Both the position numbers and the translations under genes were made by a program. A stretch of DNA of 64,000 nt from Neorhizobium galegae (GTDB lineage: Bacteria > Pseudomonadota > Alphaproteobacteria > Rhizobiales > Rhizobiaceae). Below, in pieces: positions 1-8,820 of this stretch (position 1 is its first letter; each line of letters starts with the position of its first letter). Where the stretch lies: assembly GCF_017877055.1 (NCBI RefSeq), contig NZ_JAGIPG010000001.1, positions 186,001 to 250,000 on the forward strand, in the 5' to 3' direction. The notes under the pieces are model-generated. The model saw only the letters and a program-made list of their open reading frames with translations, did not search any database and was not told the origin of the DNA.

Positions 1-591
1 TTCCTGGGCAAGGGCCGGATCGGCGACAAGGGCTTCGGCCGTGCCGAGGGATTTCTCCCCGCGCATTTCCGCCTCCAGACGGATGATGCGCGCTCGCAGT
101 TCCTGCAGGCGCTTTTCGGAGTGTTCGACTTCGCGTTTTACCACCACTGATCGGTCCTGATCGGCGGCCAGCAAGGGCATGCGATAAACGCCGCCGGCGA
201 CGCTGATGCCATGGAGGACGGTCATGTTGGCCCGATACGGATATTCACCCGGCTTATCGACCTCGCCGAGGACATAGATCAGCTGCGGATTCTGGGTGTT
301 GGGGCGCAGCATGATCGTGAGATTTGGGCTGTCCTTGAAATACGTCTTCAGCCGTCCCAGAAGTTGCGCTTCCAGTTCCGAAAGGGAAAGCCCCGCGCTC
401 TGAATATGGCCTGCAAGCGGGAACGACAGCCATCCATCGGGAGCTATGACGACCTCGCGGGTCAGCTCAGGCTCCTGGGCAATCCATACCTGCAGCGTAT
501 CCCCCGGTTGCAGGTGGTAGGTCGTCTGAGCAGCAACGTCCCCAAATGTCAGGCAGAGCAAAAGCCCCGCGAGACTCGTTATCCCACGCAT
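1..591 (-). CDS. Polysaccharide export protein (OPX/ExoF-like), partial
   Basis: This minus-strand reading frame is open from an ATG at 591 to the window edge (197 codons, C-terminus missing). The N-terminus is a clear signal peptide (MRGITSLAGLLLCLTFGDVAAQ). It is followed by the start of a polysaccharide export domain (YHLQPGDTLQVWIAQEPEL), then a SLBB-like segment (VYVLGEVDKPGEYPY type), then a charged helical stretch (KRLQELRARIIRLEAEMR). The same order is seen in exoF at 55783-57039 in this window, so the two are paralogues. Proteins of this family act in the periplasm or outer membrane in exporting polysaccharide. A run of G lies about 8 nt upstream of the ATG. It is transcribed away from the SGNH gene to its right and probably belongs to the island's own export system, which would continue to the left. 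Confidence 0.8.
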   Translation of the reverse strand, partial: MRGITSLAGLLLCLTFGDVAAQTTYHLQPGDTLQVWIAQEPELTREVVIAPDGWLSFPLAGHIQSAGLSLSELEAQLLGRLKTYFKDSPNLTIMLRPNTQNPQLIYVLGEVDKPGEYPYRANMTVLHGISVAGGVYRMPLLAADQDRSVVVKREVEHSEKRLQELRARIIRLEAEMRGEKSLGTAEALVADPALAQE

Positions 592-886
592 CGACAGACC
601 CCCAATGATCGGTAACCCCTTCCCGTCCAACCAGGACAAGACGGTTTATACTAAGGCGACCTTCGGCACCTGCAAACAGAGCACAAAGAGGTAAGCTTCC
701 GGCTCCAAATCCTCCATCTAACGGATGAGCCTGAAAGTACTAATCGACTTTAAGATGAGTGCGTCCCGAGCGGAGCAGCTTGCGAAACGTCGAGGCGACC
801 TTCAGCAATATCTCCTGGTTGCAAAGGTAGCTTCGGCCGACGGCACGCCATGCCCTATGCTCAACCGTCGTCGGAGGCCGTTTCAA
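592..886. other. Divergent intergenic region
   Basis: This gap separates the divergent export gene and the SGNH-hydrolase gene. A longer reading of the right-hand gene from 725 has no ribosome-binding site and precedes the hydrophobic leader by more than 50 residues, so the stretch is more likely a shared promoter region. No clear operator or terminator was seen. Confidence 0.4.
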
Positions 887-1936
887 ATGTGTTTTTCGAG
901 GATTTTGGCAGCCGCCTGCGCGACATCCACAGTCGGTGCGCTTGCCCTTGGTGCGGCCATGTTCAAGCCTGATCCAACTAGGGCAGAGCGTGATCTCGAC
1001 GCTCCATCTCGAGCCTTTTCGGCAAGCAACCAAGACCATATCCTGGTGTCCGGGCACAGCCTGACTGATCGTCCCTATCCTGATCATTTGGAGGGAATAG
1101 CCCGGCAGGAAGGGATCTCGGTGTCCTGGAGGTTGGAGAACGTGACCGGTTCTTCTATCCAGCAGCGAACCGTCGGCAGACTCGTCCCGTTGCCCGAGGA
1201 GCCTTACGACATTCTCATCATTACCGAACAACATCGTGTTCTGGATGCGTTGATGTGGAGCGAAACTGTTCGTTACCTCCATGCCTACCATCATGCGTTC
1301 GCTACAGCCAATCCAGCTGGGATCACATACTTCTACACACCGTGGATAAGCGTTTCGTCTTTGGAGGACCCCCATCCGTGGATCGAGTATGAGAGGCTGG
1401 CTCTGTCCGTCTGGCGCTGCGTCGTGAACCGGGTAAACGACAAGATCGGGGCCTCCGGCGGAAAAAGTTACATTCGTTTCATCCCGACGTCCCTAGCGCT
1501 TGCCGAGCTTGTCGCGCGCCTGGCGTCCGATCCAGCCTTTAGCGGATTCGAGGATTGGAATGTGACGGATCGCATGGAGGCGATCTTTTCCGACGAGGTT
1601 CATCTGACGGAACTTGGCTCCTACTATATGGCTGCCGTGAGCTTCGCGGCGATCTACGGAATCGATATCCGCAAGCAACGGCCGCCCGTCGCGCTCGATG
1701 CCCGGAAAGCCGACGCGCTCAGGCTATTTGCTGCCGACTTCATGCAACGCTATCGAGCAACTAGGTCGAATGAGGCGGGCGATTGCCGGGCACCGGTCCC
1801 ACTTGCCTTCGCATCCCACTACGTGAACTATGTGGCGCGCGCCTACCCCCGTGAAGGCAGCTATCTCGTCAGCCAATTGCTGCGCATCCGGAATATCGTC
1901 CGTTTTACCTGGCGCTTCAGCAAAGGCCTGGAGTGA
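887..1936 (+). CDS. SGNH/GDSL-like hydrolase, secreted or membrane-anchored
   Basis: The chosen ATG at 887 has GGAGG at 873-877 (9 nt spacing) and begins directly with a hydrophobic leader (residues about 4-26). Starts at 725 or 857 are open in frame but lack a ribosome site. The product is 349 aa. A SGHSL motif with Ser58 stands in the block I (GDSL) position. A DEVH motif (Asp236, His239) stands in the block V DxxH position of SGNH hydrolases. It is a paralogue of the protein at 27317-28429, sharing GHSL, the DExHL end and the spacing between them. Members of the superfamily remove or transfer acyl groups on sugars and lipids. Next to glycosyltransferases, a role in acyl editing of a surface polymer is an inference. 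Confidence 0.7.
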   Translation: MCFSRILAAACATSTVGALALGAAMFKPDPTRAERDLDAPSRAFSASNQDHILVSGHSLTDRPYPDHLEGIARQEGISVSWRLENVTGSSIQQRTVGRLVPLPEEPYDILIITEQHRVLDALMWSETVRYLHAYHHAFATANPAGITYFYTPWISVSSLEDPHPWIEYERLALSVWRCVVNRVNDKIGASGGKSYIRFIPTSLALAELVARLASDPAFSGFEDWNVTDRMEAIFSDEVHLTELGSYYMAAVSFAAIYGIDIRKQRPPVALDARKADALRLFAADFMQRYRATRSNEAGDCRAPVPLAFASHYVNYVARAYPREGSYLVSQLLRIRNIVRFTWRFSKGLE

Positions 1937-2177
1937 ACGGCTTGGACTGTCATCAAATGGGATGCCGGACACGGGAGGGCAGCGCGAGGTTCGTTATCTG
2001 ATCGGTGCATCACCAATGGCCTCGCTTCTGGAGGCTGGCGGAACCTACGTTGCCCGATACGCCGAAATGAGTAACCCGATAGCCCAAAGATTAGCGGCGA
2101 AACCATTGGCAGCTATGCGAATATCCTGGTCGGGATGCGGAGTTTCGCACAAGGGAACCTCCTCTGTCCGACGCTGA
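1937..2177. other. Gap upstream of GT61 gene
   Basis: No supported gene. A short frame at about 2072-2284 (SYANILVGMRSFAQGNLLCP) reads rather protein-like but has no good start and ends inside the GT61 gene in another frame. It may be chance or a decayed 5' extension of the downstream gene. Confidence 0.3.
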
Positions 2178-3248
2178 TTGCGCTTTGCGAGGATAGTCGA
2201 TTTGATATCTTTTTTGCCGATCGTGCATTCTCTGAGAAAAATTGCCGGGATGCCTTTCCCGGACATCGAAGCGGTTGCCGCTGATCGCTGGACGATTGCC
2301 CCGCAGACCCGGCGCTTCATTCGTCCCGCAAAGTTTCTCCCGCATCATCTCGATCGTATAAAGGGCACTCAGTTCGGCCCGATCGTCGAGGTCATCAGGG
2401 GGTTCAGGGGAAACTATGAAACTACCCAGGAGGCTACGGTTGGTTACCGGCTCAAGAATATCGATTTAATCGATGGCGTTCTCTACGCGCGGAAATGCTC
2501 AAGGAGCCTTAGACCCCGCAGCCGCCGGCTGCCTGTCTATGCGCCTCCCAGGCACTCGACCAGCGGTGCGCTCTTCGAAAGCTGGGTCGGCAATCGCTGG
2601 TTCGGCAACTGGCTTTCGGATGATTGCCTGACCTACCCTTTGGCGGACGAATTTGACACTCCGGTGACGACGCGACCGATCACATGGGAGCACGAGCCGC
2701 AATATGCCGCTAAACTCGACCTCAAGCCCATCCATGTCAGCGATGTCCATTTCGACGAGGTCGTCCTTTTCAGGGATAAGGGACAGAATGCGAGCAAGAA
2801 GAAACGCGCCGATCAGATCCGTCAAAAGCTTCTGGCATCGGCGCCGCCTTTTCCCGTTCATCCCGGCGTCTTCATCCTGCGGGGAAACAGGGGAGACAGC
2901 CGGCGGCTGTCGAACGAGACCGAGATCGCCGAACAGTTCGCATCGAAATATGGTTTTCGGATCATCGATCCGGTTGCTTCGTCGGTTGACGATATCATCC
3001 ACGCCTGTGCCGGCGCGCGCATCGTCGCCGGCGTTGAAGGCAGCCATCTGGTTCACGGACTGATGGTCATGCCGCCGGATTCGGCACTGTTCGTCATCCA
3101 GCCGGCAGATCGGGTAGTTTCAGCTCTCAAGGTCATCACCGATCGCCAGGGCCAAGGCTATGCTTTCGTCGTCGGCGAAGGGACCTGCGAAAACTTCCGC
3201 GTCGAATGGAGTGATATCGACCGCACATTGGAGATGGTGCTCGCATGA
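2178..3248 (+). CDS. Glycosyltransferase family 61 protein
   Basis: The longest frame starts at a TTG (2178, 356 aa). A TTG at 2202 with CGAGGA upstream, a GTG at 2223 and an ATG at 2250 are alternatives, so the start is uncertain. The C-terminal half has the GT61 (DUF563) pattern: FILRGNRGDSRRLSNE, then IVAGVEGSHLVHGLMVMPPD, which corresponds to the GxHGxGL...P region of the family, then a predicted nucleotide-sugar-binding tail. GT61 enzymes are common in capsule and exopolysaccharide clusters and add a sugar to a growing repeat unit in the cytoplasm. Its stop overlaps the next gene by ATGA, so the two are translationally coupled. Donor and acceptor sugars cannot be told from sequence. Confidence 0.75.
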   Translation: MRFARIVDLISFLPIVHSLRKIAGMPFPDIEAVAADRWTIAPQTRRFIRPAKFLPHHLDRIKGTQFGPIVEVIRGFRGNYETTQEATVGYRLKNIDLIDGVLYARKCSRSLRPRSRRLPVYAPPRHSTSGALFESWVGNRWFGNWLSDDCLTYPLADEFDTPVTTRPITWEHEPQYAAKLDLKPIHVSDVHFDEVVLFRDKGQNASKKKRADQIRQKLLASAPPFPVHPGVFILRGNRGDSRRLSNETEIAEQFASKYGFRIIDPVASSVDDIIHACAGARIVAGVEGSHLVHGLMVMPPDSALFVIQPADRVVSALKVITDRQGQGYAFVVGEGTCENFRVEWSDIDRTLEMVLA

Positions 3249-3874
3249 CGTCACGGCTTCGTTTTCTCTATCCTCAATCCGCGGCGATGCGCGACCATAG
3301 TAGCGGGGTATCCCCGCAGGCGCCTCCCGCCTCGTTTCGCGAACTGGTGCGGAAGGATTACGAGCGCCACGGCAGGACGATCCTCAATGCCGGCTTTATT
3401 TCGCTGCTGGTCTATCGCTTCGGCCGATGGGCGGGGAGCCGCCGAAGCCATATGGCCAGGCGACTCGCGCAGAAGATCTATGGCGCGATCAACATGGTCA
3501 TTTCGACACTCACGCGCGTGTGGATTCCGGCCGAGGTGACGCTCGGCGAGGGTTTTCACATCATCCACGTCGAGGGGTCGATCTCGATCCATCCGGATGC
3601 CGTGATCGGAAAACGATGCGGCATCATGCACAATGTCACGATCGGCACGAACATGAGCGCCGGCGCGCCCAGGATCGGCGATGACGTCTTTATCGGGGTG
3701 AACTCCACCATTCTTGGCGATATCCGCATCGGCGACCGGGTGCGGATAGGAGCCAATACAGCGGTCTCCACGGACGTGCCGTCGGATTCGATCGTCGTCG
3801 GTTCCCCGGCCAAGATCTATCCCCGCCTTGGCCCGTTTTCGAGCGAACACACCAAGACCGATGCCAGTCCCTGA
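3245..3874 (+). CDS. Serine O-acetyltransferase-like hexapeptide acyltransferase
   Basis: The ATG at 3245 overlaps the GT61 stop by 4 nt. The 209 aa protein has a helical N-terminal part (about residues 30-85) resembling CysE. A left-handed beta-helix of hexapeptide repeats follows (VTLGEGFHIIHVEGSISIHP, AVIGKRCGIMHNVTIG, PRIGDDVFIGVNSTILG, IRIGDRVRIGANTAVS) and ends in the usual SDSIVVGSPAKI loop. The conserved His of the IMHNVTIG segment is the likely catalytic base. The family transfers acetyl from acetyl-CoA to a hydroxyl. Given the operon, the acceptor is more likely a polymer sugar or its acyl group than free serine, but this is inference. Confidence 0.8.
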   Translation: MTSRLRFLYPQSAAMRDHSSGVSPQAPPASFRELVRKDYERHGRTILNAGFISLLVYRFGRWAGSRRSHMARRLAQKIYGAINMVISTLTRVWIPAEVTLGEGFHIIHVEGSISIHPDAVIGKRCGIMHNVTIGTNMSAGAPRIGDDVFIGVNSTILGDIRIGDRVRIGANTAVSTDVPSDSIVVGSPAKIYPRLGPFSSEHTKTDASP

Positions 3875-3899
3875 TCCACATCCGCTGGAGGAGTTTGCC

Positions 3900-5537
3900 A
3901 TGAACGCGTTGACCACCAACTTCTACCAGCTTCTGGCTGACAACCTCGGCGCCAGGCCGGGCAAGCCGGCGATCATCGACGGTCACCGCGCGGCGAGCTA
4001 TGCCGCGGTTGCGGCCGACGTTGATCGATTGGCGGGTTATCTGCAGAGCCGCAATATCCGGCCGGGCGACCGGGTGATCGTGCACCTGCGCAAGAGCCTC
4101 GCGGAGGTCACCGCCATGTTCGCCATCGCCAAGGTCGGTGGGGTGATCGTCAACGTCAACACGCAATGGACGGTCGAGCAGCTCGAATATGTCGCCAACG
4201 ACTGTGGTGCACGCCTGATGATCGTCGAGCCGAGGGTTGCCGAGGCTCTTGGCGCGCGTAAGCTACCTGACGCGGTCGACAGCGTTCTGGTCAAAGGCAA
4301 ATTGCCGGCCGAGACCATATTCGATGTCTGGGATCATCTTCCGGAAGATCTGTCAGGCGACGAGATCGCGCGCCTCGATACGGAACTTGCGATGATCATC
4401 TACACATCCGGTTCGACCGGCATGCCGAAGGGCGTGATGCTGACCCATCGCAACATCGTTGCCGGCGCCCGCTCCGTATCGCGCTATCTGGGCCTGAGGG
4501 AAGACGACCGGTTGCTCAGCGTCCTGCCCTACAGCTTCGACTATGGCCTGAACCAGTTGACGACCATGATGCTGATGGGCGGTACGGTCGTGCACCAGGC
4601 GGTACCGATGGCCACCGAAATCGTTCTGGCCATGCAGCGGCATCGGGTGACCGGCGTGGCCGCGGTGCCGCCGCTCTGGAGCCAGATCGTGCGGCTGCTG
4701 AAGGACAACCCCGTAGAGTTTCCCGCGCTTCGGCGGATCACCAATTCCGGCGGCAAGATTTCGCTCAACATCCTGGAGCAGATACCGCGGGTCTTCCCGG
4801 ATGCGGATGTCTATCTGATGTATGGGCTGACCGAGGCTTTCCGCTCGACTTACCTCTCGCCGCAGAAATTTACCCGCAAGATGGGAGCGATCGGCCAGGC
4901 GATCCCCGGCGCCGAAGTCTATGTCATCAAGCATGGCGAAGGCATCGCCCATCCCGGCGAACAGGGCGAACTCGTCCATCGCGGCCCGCTTGTCAGCCTT
5001 GGATATTGGGGCAAGCCGGAGGTGACGGAGCAGAAGATCCGGCCGTGTCCGGAACTCTGGCACCTGATCGGCGATGAACCGGTCGTCTATAGCGGCGATA
5101 TCGTCCGGATCGATGCCGATGGTGACCTCTGGTTTATCGGTCGCAATGACGCAATGATCAAGACCAGCGGCTTCCGCCTCAGTCCGGATGAGATCGAGGA
5201 TCTCGTCTGCCGCAGCGGCGTCGTGGCGGAGGCGGTTGCCTTCGGGGTAGACGACGAGGAACTCGGGCAAACCGTGCATGTAGCGATAACGCCGATCGGC
5301 GAGTTCGACGAAGAAGCCCTGCTGCGCTACTGCCGGCGGGCGATGCCGTCCTACATGGTGCCGCGGCAGTTCCACGTCTGGTCGGAAAGCATGCCGAGGA
5401 CGTCGAGCGGCAAGCTGGCACGGCCGGACGTGGTGCGCCTTTGTCGCGAATGGATGCAAGGCGGGGAAATTGCCCTAGGCGCGCCTCCGCCCGCAGCTCA
5501 GATCAAAGTGACCGAAACAAGGGAGAACCTGCAATGA
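3900..5537 (+). CDS. AMP-forming acyl-CoA/ACP ligase
   Basis: The ATG at 3900 follows a strong GGAGGAG (3886-3893 area); a longer frame upstream overlaps the previous gene without a ribosome site. The product is 545 aa. It shows the adenylate-forming motifs in order: A3 P-loop IIYTSGSTGMPKGV (about 163-176), LMYGLTEAFRS (A5), YSGDIVRIDADGDLWFIGR (A7), and RTSSGKLARPD with Lys505 (A10). Size and neighbours match the acyl-CoA ligase that in exosortase-A regions sits with an ACP and a PLP decarboxylase; no exosortase is visible here. It probably activates a carboxylic acid as the acyl-adenylate and loads it onto the ACP encoded immediately downstream (ATGA overlap). Confidence 0.88.
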   Translation: MNALTTNFYQLLADNLGARPGKPAIIDGHRAASYAAVAADVDRLAGYLQSRNIRPGDRVIVHLRKSLAEVTAMFAIAKVGGVIVNVNTQWTVEQLEYVANDCGARLMIVEPRVAEALGARKLPDAVDSVLVKGKLPAETIFDVWDHLPEDLSGDEIARLDTELAMIIYTSGSTGMPKGVMLTHRNIVAGARSVSRYLGLREDDRLLSVLPYSFDYGLNQLTTMMLMGGTVVHQAVPMATEIVLAMQRHRVTGVAAVPPLWSQIVRLLKDNPVEFPALRRITNSGGKISLNILEQIPRVFPDADVYLMYGLTEAFRSTYLSPQKFTRKMGAIGQAIPGAEVYVIKHGEGIAHPGEQGELVHRGPLVSLGYWGKPEVTEQKIRPCPELWHLIGDEPVVYSGDIVRIDADGDLWFIGRNDAMIKTSGFRLSPDEIEDLVCRSGVVAEAVAFGVDDEELGQTVHVAITPIGEFDEEALLRYCRRAMPSYMVPRQFHVWSESMPRTSSGKLARPDVVRLCREWMQGGEIALGAPPPAAQIKVTETRENLQ

Positions 5538-5767
5538 GCCTTACCCATGGAAAGTTGATTGGTTACCTGCAGGAATCCCTGAATATCGCCCATGCCGACA
5601 GCGAGAGCGAACTGTTCTCCTCTGGCTTGCTCGATTCCGTATCGATGGTGAACCTGCTGGCATTTATCGAACAAACGACGGGCCTTTCCATTCGCGCCGA
5701 AGACGTGACGCTCGAAAATTTCGATACGCCGGCGCGGATCATCCGTTTTGCCGAAGCCAGCGCGTGA
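5534..5767 (+). CDS. Acyl carrier protein
   Basis: A 77 aa acyl carrier protein whose ATG overlaps the ligase stop (ATGA). The motif GLLDSVSMVNLLAFIE carries the phosphopantetheine-accepting Ser35. The usual DSL is DSV here. The remaining sequence fits a four-helix carrier domain. It is presumably converted to holo form by the phosphopantetheinyl transferase at 11976-12626, charged by the ligase upstream, and acts with the decarboxylase downstream. As a discrete ACP in a three-gene coupled set, it probably carries a special acyl or aminoacyl unit rather than serving general fatty-acid synthesis. Confidence 0.88.
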   Translation: MSLTHGKLIGYLQESLNIAHADSESELFSSGLLDSVSMVNLLAFIEQTTGLSIRAEDVTLENFDTPARIIRFAEASA

Positions 5768-7005
5768 TGAACCACTATTCGGCGCTCGATGTCTGGCTGC
5801 AGAGTGCGGCCGCATTATTCGGAACCCCTTCCTATGTTTATCTGGCATCGGCGATCGAAAGCCGGGCGATGCTCCTGAGGCAGGCCTTCGAGGGGCGTTT
5901 TGCGCTGAGCTTTGCCGCAAAGAGCAACCCCAATCCGGCTTTGCTTTCCCTGATGAAGGGACAGGCGGAATATCTCGACGTCTCCTCCATCGGCGAGTTC
6001 AGGACGGCGATAACGGCGGGATGGGAGGCAGAGCGCATCAGCTTCACAGGCCCCGGAAAACGGCAGTTCGAAATCCGGGAGGCGATAGAATGCGGCATTG
6101 GCGAACTGATCCTGGAATCGGTGCGTGAGGCGGTGGTTGCGAACGCGATCGCCGCCGAGCTCGCACGTGTGCAGCGTGTCCTGGTGCGCATCGCGCCGAC
6201 CACGGTTCCCAAAGGGTTCGGCGACCAGATGGCCGGCCGGCCGTCGGCCTTCGGCATAGACTGGGAAGATATCGCAAGAGACATTCCCGACATTGCGGCT
6301 CTGCCCAATCTCAAGATCGTCGGACTGCACATCTATTCCGGTACGCAGTGCCTGAAGCCCGAGGCGATCTGCGAGAACTATCGCAACTTCATCGACATTT
6401 TCCGGGAGGTTTGCGAAGCTTACATTCCTCGGCCGGAGAAGCTGGTGTTTGGGTCAGGGCTCGGAATTCCCTATCACGACGGCGACCTGCCGCTCGACCT
6501 CTCCGCGGTCGTTGCCGGCATCGCACCGGATCTCGACGGCCTCAAGGCGTTGCCGCAATTTGCCGAGACCCGGCTGGTGCTCGAACTCGGGCGGTATCTC
6601 GTAGGCGAGGCCGGATATTTTCTGACGCGCGTCGTCTCGGTCAAGGAATCGCGCGGCGTGCGGATCGGCGTCTGCGATGGCGGCATGAACAACCATCTGC
6701 CGGCTTCCGGCCATTTCGGGATGGTGATGCATCGGAACTACACGATGCATAAGGTCGGCGGGCGGGGTGAGCCGGAGAAAGTCAATCTCGTCGGCCCTCT
6801 TTGCACCTCGATCGACCGGCTTGCCGTCGGGATGATGCTGCCGCGGATCGAAGAGGGTGATCTGGTCGCCGTGCATAACAGCGGCGCTTACGGACTGACG
6901 GCAAGCCCGATCCATTTCATCAGCCACGCGCCGCCCTGCGAGGTTCTCATCGAGGCCGCCGGGATGCGGGATGTCACCCACATCCCGGCGCCGCCATCGA
7001 TATAA
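5767..7005 (+). CDS. PLP-dependent decarboxylase (Orn/DAP/Arg decarboxylase 2 family)
   Basis: The ATG at 5767 overlaps the ACP stop (TGATG); a GTG at 5764 is also in frame. The product is 412 aa. It is a fold-III PLP enzyme: SFAAKSNPNPALL carries the PLP-binding Lys52, GLHIYSGTQ follows, then the glycine-rich VFGSGLGIPY phosphate loop, ELGRYLVGEAG, and GPLCTSIDRLA with the conserved Cys346 from the opposing subunit, ending in HNSGAYG. It is of the diaminopimelate/ornithine decarboxylase family and most like the decarboxylases linked with an acyl-CoA ligase and ACP in exosortase clusters. A plausible role is making an amine from an amino acid, possibly while it is tethered to the ACP. The substrate is not deducible. 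Confidence 0.85.
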   Translation: MNHYSALDVWLQSAAALFGTPSYVYLASAIESRAMLLRQAFEGRFALSFAAKSNPNPALLSLMKGQAEYLDVSSIGEFRTAITAGWEAERISFTGPGKRQFEIREAIECGIGELILESVREAVVANAIAAELARVQRVLVRIAPTTVPKGFGDQMAGRPSAFGIDWEDIARDIPDIAALPNLKIVGLHIYSGTQCLKPEAICENYRNFIDIFREVCEAYIPRPEKLVFGSGLGIPYHDGDLPLDLSAVVAGIAPDLDGLKALPQFAETRLVLELGRYLVGEAGYFLTRVVSVKESRGVRIGVCDGGMNNHLPASGHFGMVMHRNYTMHKVGGRGEPEKVNLVGPLCTSIDRLAVGMMLPRIEEGDLVAVHNSGAYGLTASPIHFISHAPPCEVLIEAAGMRDVTHIPAPPSI

Positions 7006-7027
7006 GCCCTGCCGATCCTGCAGTGAA

Positions 7028-8467
7028 TCAGTAGGCCTTGCCGAAATCGCAGATCTCGATCGCGGTGCGGACGACGATCTTCATATCCAGCCAGAACGAC
7101 CAGTTGTTGATGTACCAGAGGTCGTGGAATATCCGCTCTTCCATCTTCTCGATGTTCGGCGTCTCGCCGCGGCAATTGTTGACCTGGGCCCAACCGGTCA
7201 GGCCGGGTTTGACGTGCCGCCTGAAGGCGTATTTGGCGATCTGGGCGTCATAGAGTTCGTCATGGGCAAGCGCATGCGGGCGGGGGCCGACAATCGACAT
7301 CTCGCCTCGAAGGACGTTCCAGAATTGCGGCAATTCATCAATGCTCGACGCGCGGATGACGGCCCCCACCTTCGTGACTCGGGGATCGTTCCGGGTCGCC
7401 TGGCGAATGTCGCCCGAATCTTCCATGACGGTCATGCTGCGGAATTTCAGGATTCGAAACGAGCGGCCGCCATATCCTTTGCGGACCTGGCTGAACAGCA
7501 CGGGGCCTTTGGAATCACATTTGATGGCAATCGCCACTACGAGCAACAACGGAAACAGCGAGAGGATGGCCGTCAGCGAGAAGACGATGTCGAATGCGCG
7601 CTTGGTGCCGCGTTCATAGAGGTTCAACGGTGGCCGCTGCGTCTGGAAAGCGGTCATGCTGCCGATCCTGCGGGCCGGGGCGCTGGTCAGCCGGCCGACG
7701 ACGCCATCGAAGATGACATTGACCGGCAAGGCCGAGCGCCTGAGTTCTCCAAGGTAGAATTCAAGATTGGAGACGTTCGGGTCCCGCCAGATGATGAATA
7801 CTTCATCTATGCTATCGGTCTCGCTTTGCCTCAGTCTCTGCAGGGCGTTTGCGGGCAGCAGATTTTCATCCGTGAGGCGGATGACCTGTGCGAGGACCAT
7901 GCCGCTTGCAGCGGCCTCGTGCTGCCAATGTTCGGTCGAGAACTCGCCGTGGCAGATCAGCAGTACCCGCCTCATCTTGAATGAGGCCGCAGCTGCCGCC
8001 GACGGCAGATACCAGTGCCAGAACAGGCGGGTGCAGATCAGCCCGGACAGAGAGATGACTGCGGTCATCAAGATCGCCCCGCGCGAGAACGTCGTGCCGA
8101 TCTTCAGAAAGAAGATGACCGTCAGCAGAAAGGCAAGAGCGCTTGGGATAAGAATGCAGATCAGCCGGATTTGCGGCCTCAGGAGCTGAATGCTCTCCGG
8201 GCTGTAGGCCTGGGCACTATGCATGGCGAGTACGAAGATCGTCGACAGGACAAGGCCGATGCCGATAAAAAGTGAAGGATCGGGCGCAGATCCGAAAACG
8301 ACATACTGATAGCCCGTGAAGCCGATACCGGTTGCTCCAAGAAGGTAGATGAAGTCCGTTGCGGCCGCCACATAGGCGATTACATGATATTCCGGTCCTC
8401 CCCGCGGAAGCTTGTGCTCATACGATATGTAGTCATTTCCGATGTTCGGCTCAAATGGTGTGACCAT
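7028..8467 (-). CDS. Polyprenyl-phosphate sugar phosphotransferase (WcaJ/ExoY-like, long form)
   Basis: This 479 aa protein has a hydrophobic N-terminal half with about four to five membrane segments (about 30-165) and a central CoA-binding-like region. It ends in a bacterial sugar transferase domain preceded by a further membrane segment (FDIVFSLTAILSLFPLLLVV). Key motifs are ILKFRSMTV, SSIDELPQFWNVLRGEMSIVGPRP and HVKPGLTGWAQVN. The family transfers a sugar-1-phosphate to undecaprenyl phosphate on the cytoplasmic face of the inner membrane, starting a polysaccharide repeat unit. It is a different protein from the short ExoY at 57146-57826, so this island has its own initiating enzyme and very likely makes a separate polymer. 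It is convergent with the decarboxylase gene (22 nt gap). Confidence 0.9.
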   Translation of the reverse strand: MVTPFEPNIGNDYISYEHKLPRGGPEYHVIAYVAAATDFIYLLGATGIGFTGYQYVVFGSAPDPSLFIGIGLVLSTIFVLAMHSAQAYSPESIQLLRPQIRLICILIPSALAFLLTVIFFLKIGTTFSRGAILMTAVISLSGLICTRLFWHWYLPSAAAAASFKMRRVLLICHGEFSTEHWQHEAAASGMVLAQVIRLTDENLLPANALQRLRQSETDSIDEVFIIWRDPNVSNLEFYLGELRRSALPVNVIFDGVVGRLTSAPARRIGSMTAFQTQRPPLNLYERGTKRAFDIVFSLTAILSLFPLLLVVAIAIKCDSKGPVLFSQVRKGYGGRSFRILKFRSMTVMEDSGDIRQATRNDPRVTKVGAVIRASSIDELPQFWNVLRGEMSIVGPRPHALAHDELYDAQIAKYAFRRHVKPGLTGWAQVNNCRGETPNIEKMEERIFHDLWYINNWSFWLDMKIVVRTAIEICDFGKAY

Positions 8468-8814
8468 CGTTAAAAAACCCCTACCAGCGATACGAGTATA
8501 GCCGAGGAGAGGGTGGGCACAATGTATCCTGCCTACCTCCTAAGAATGATCTCCCTATTACCTACTTTTGTTGCTGGGCCGATCGAATACAATCCTTAGG
8601 GTATAACGTTCAAATCGCATTCACATTTTTAGTAAACCTTTCGAAATGACTTAAAATTGGGCATGTGAATTTATTTTATATTTTAGATGGAAGGCGGATC
8701 TATCGCTTCGCCGAGAAAATGAACACTGGCAGCGATTTGAAATGCTGGGCTCTGCCTCCGAAGGAGCCTCGTCGGCTGAAGGCTTGATCGCCACGGCCCT
8801 TGTTTTGAGTTGGG
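8468..8814. promoter_or_regulatory. Divergent promoter region of sugar transferase and GMC genes
   Basis: This 347 bp noncoding gap lies between divergent genes. The segment 8570-8690 is markedly AT-rich (runs such as ttatttatatttta), which fits promoters and AT-preferring regulators. A loose inverted pair CCTAAG/CTTAGG lies about 50 bp apart near 8540 and 8597. No confident -35/-10 pair or operator could be named. Confidence 0.45.
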
Positions 8815-8820
8815 ATGGGG

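Noticed and set aside
725-886. Longer N-terminus for the first SGNH protein
   Set aside because: The hydrophobic leader starts at the ATG at 887, which has a well-placed GGAGG; the upstream 54 codons have none.
2072-2284. Protein-like short frame upstream of the GT61 gene, suggesting a frameshifted N-terminus
   Set aside because: There is no start or ribosome site, and GT61 proteins of about 330-355 aa are complete without it. A sequencing frameshift cannot be excluded but is not supported.
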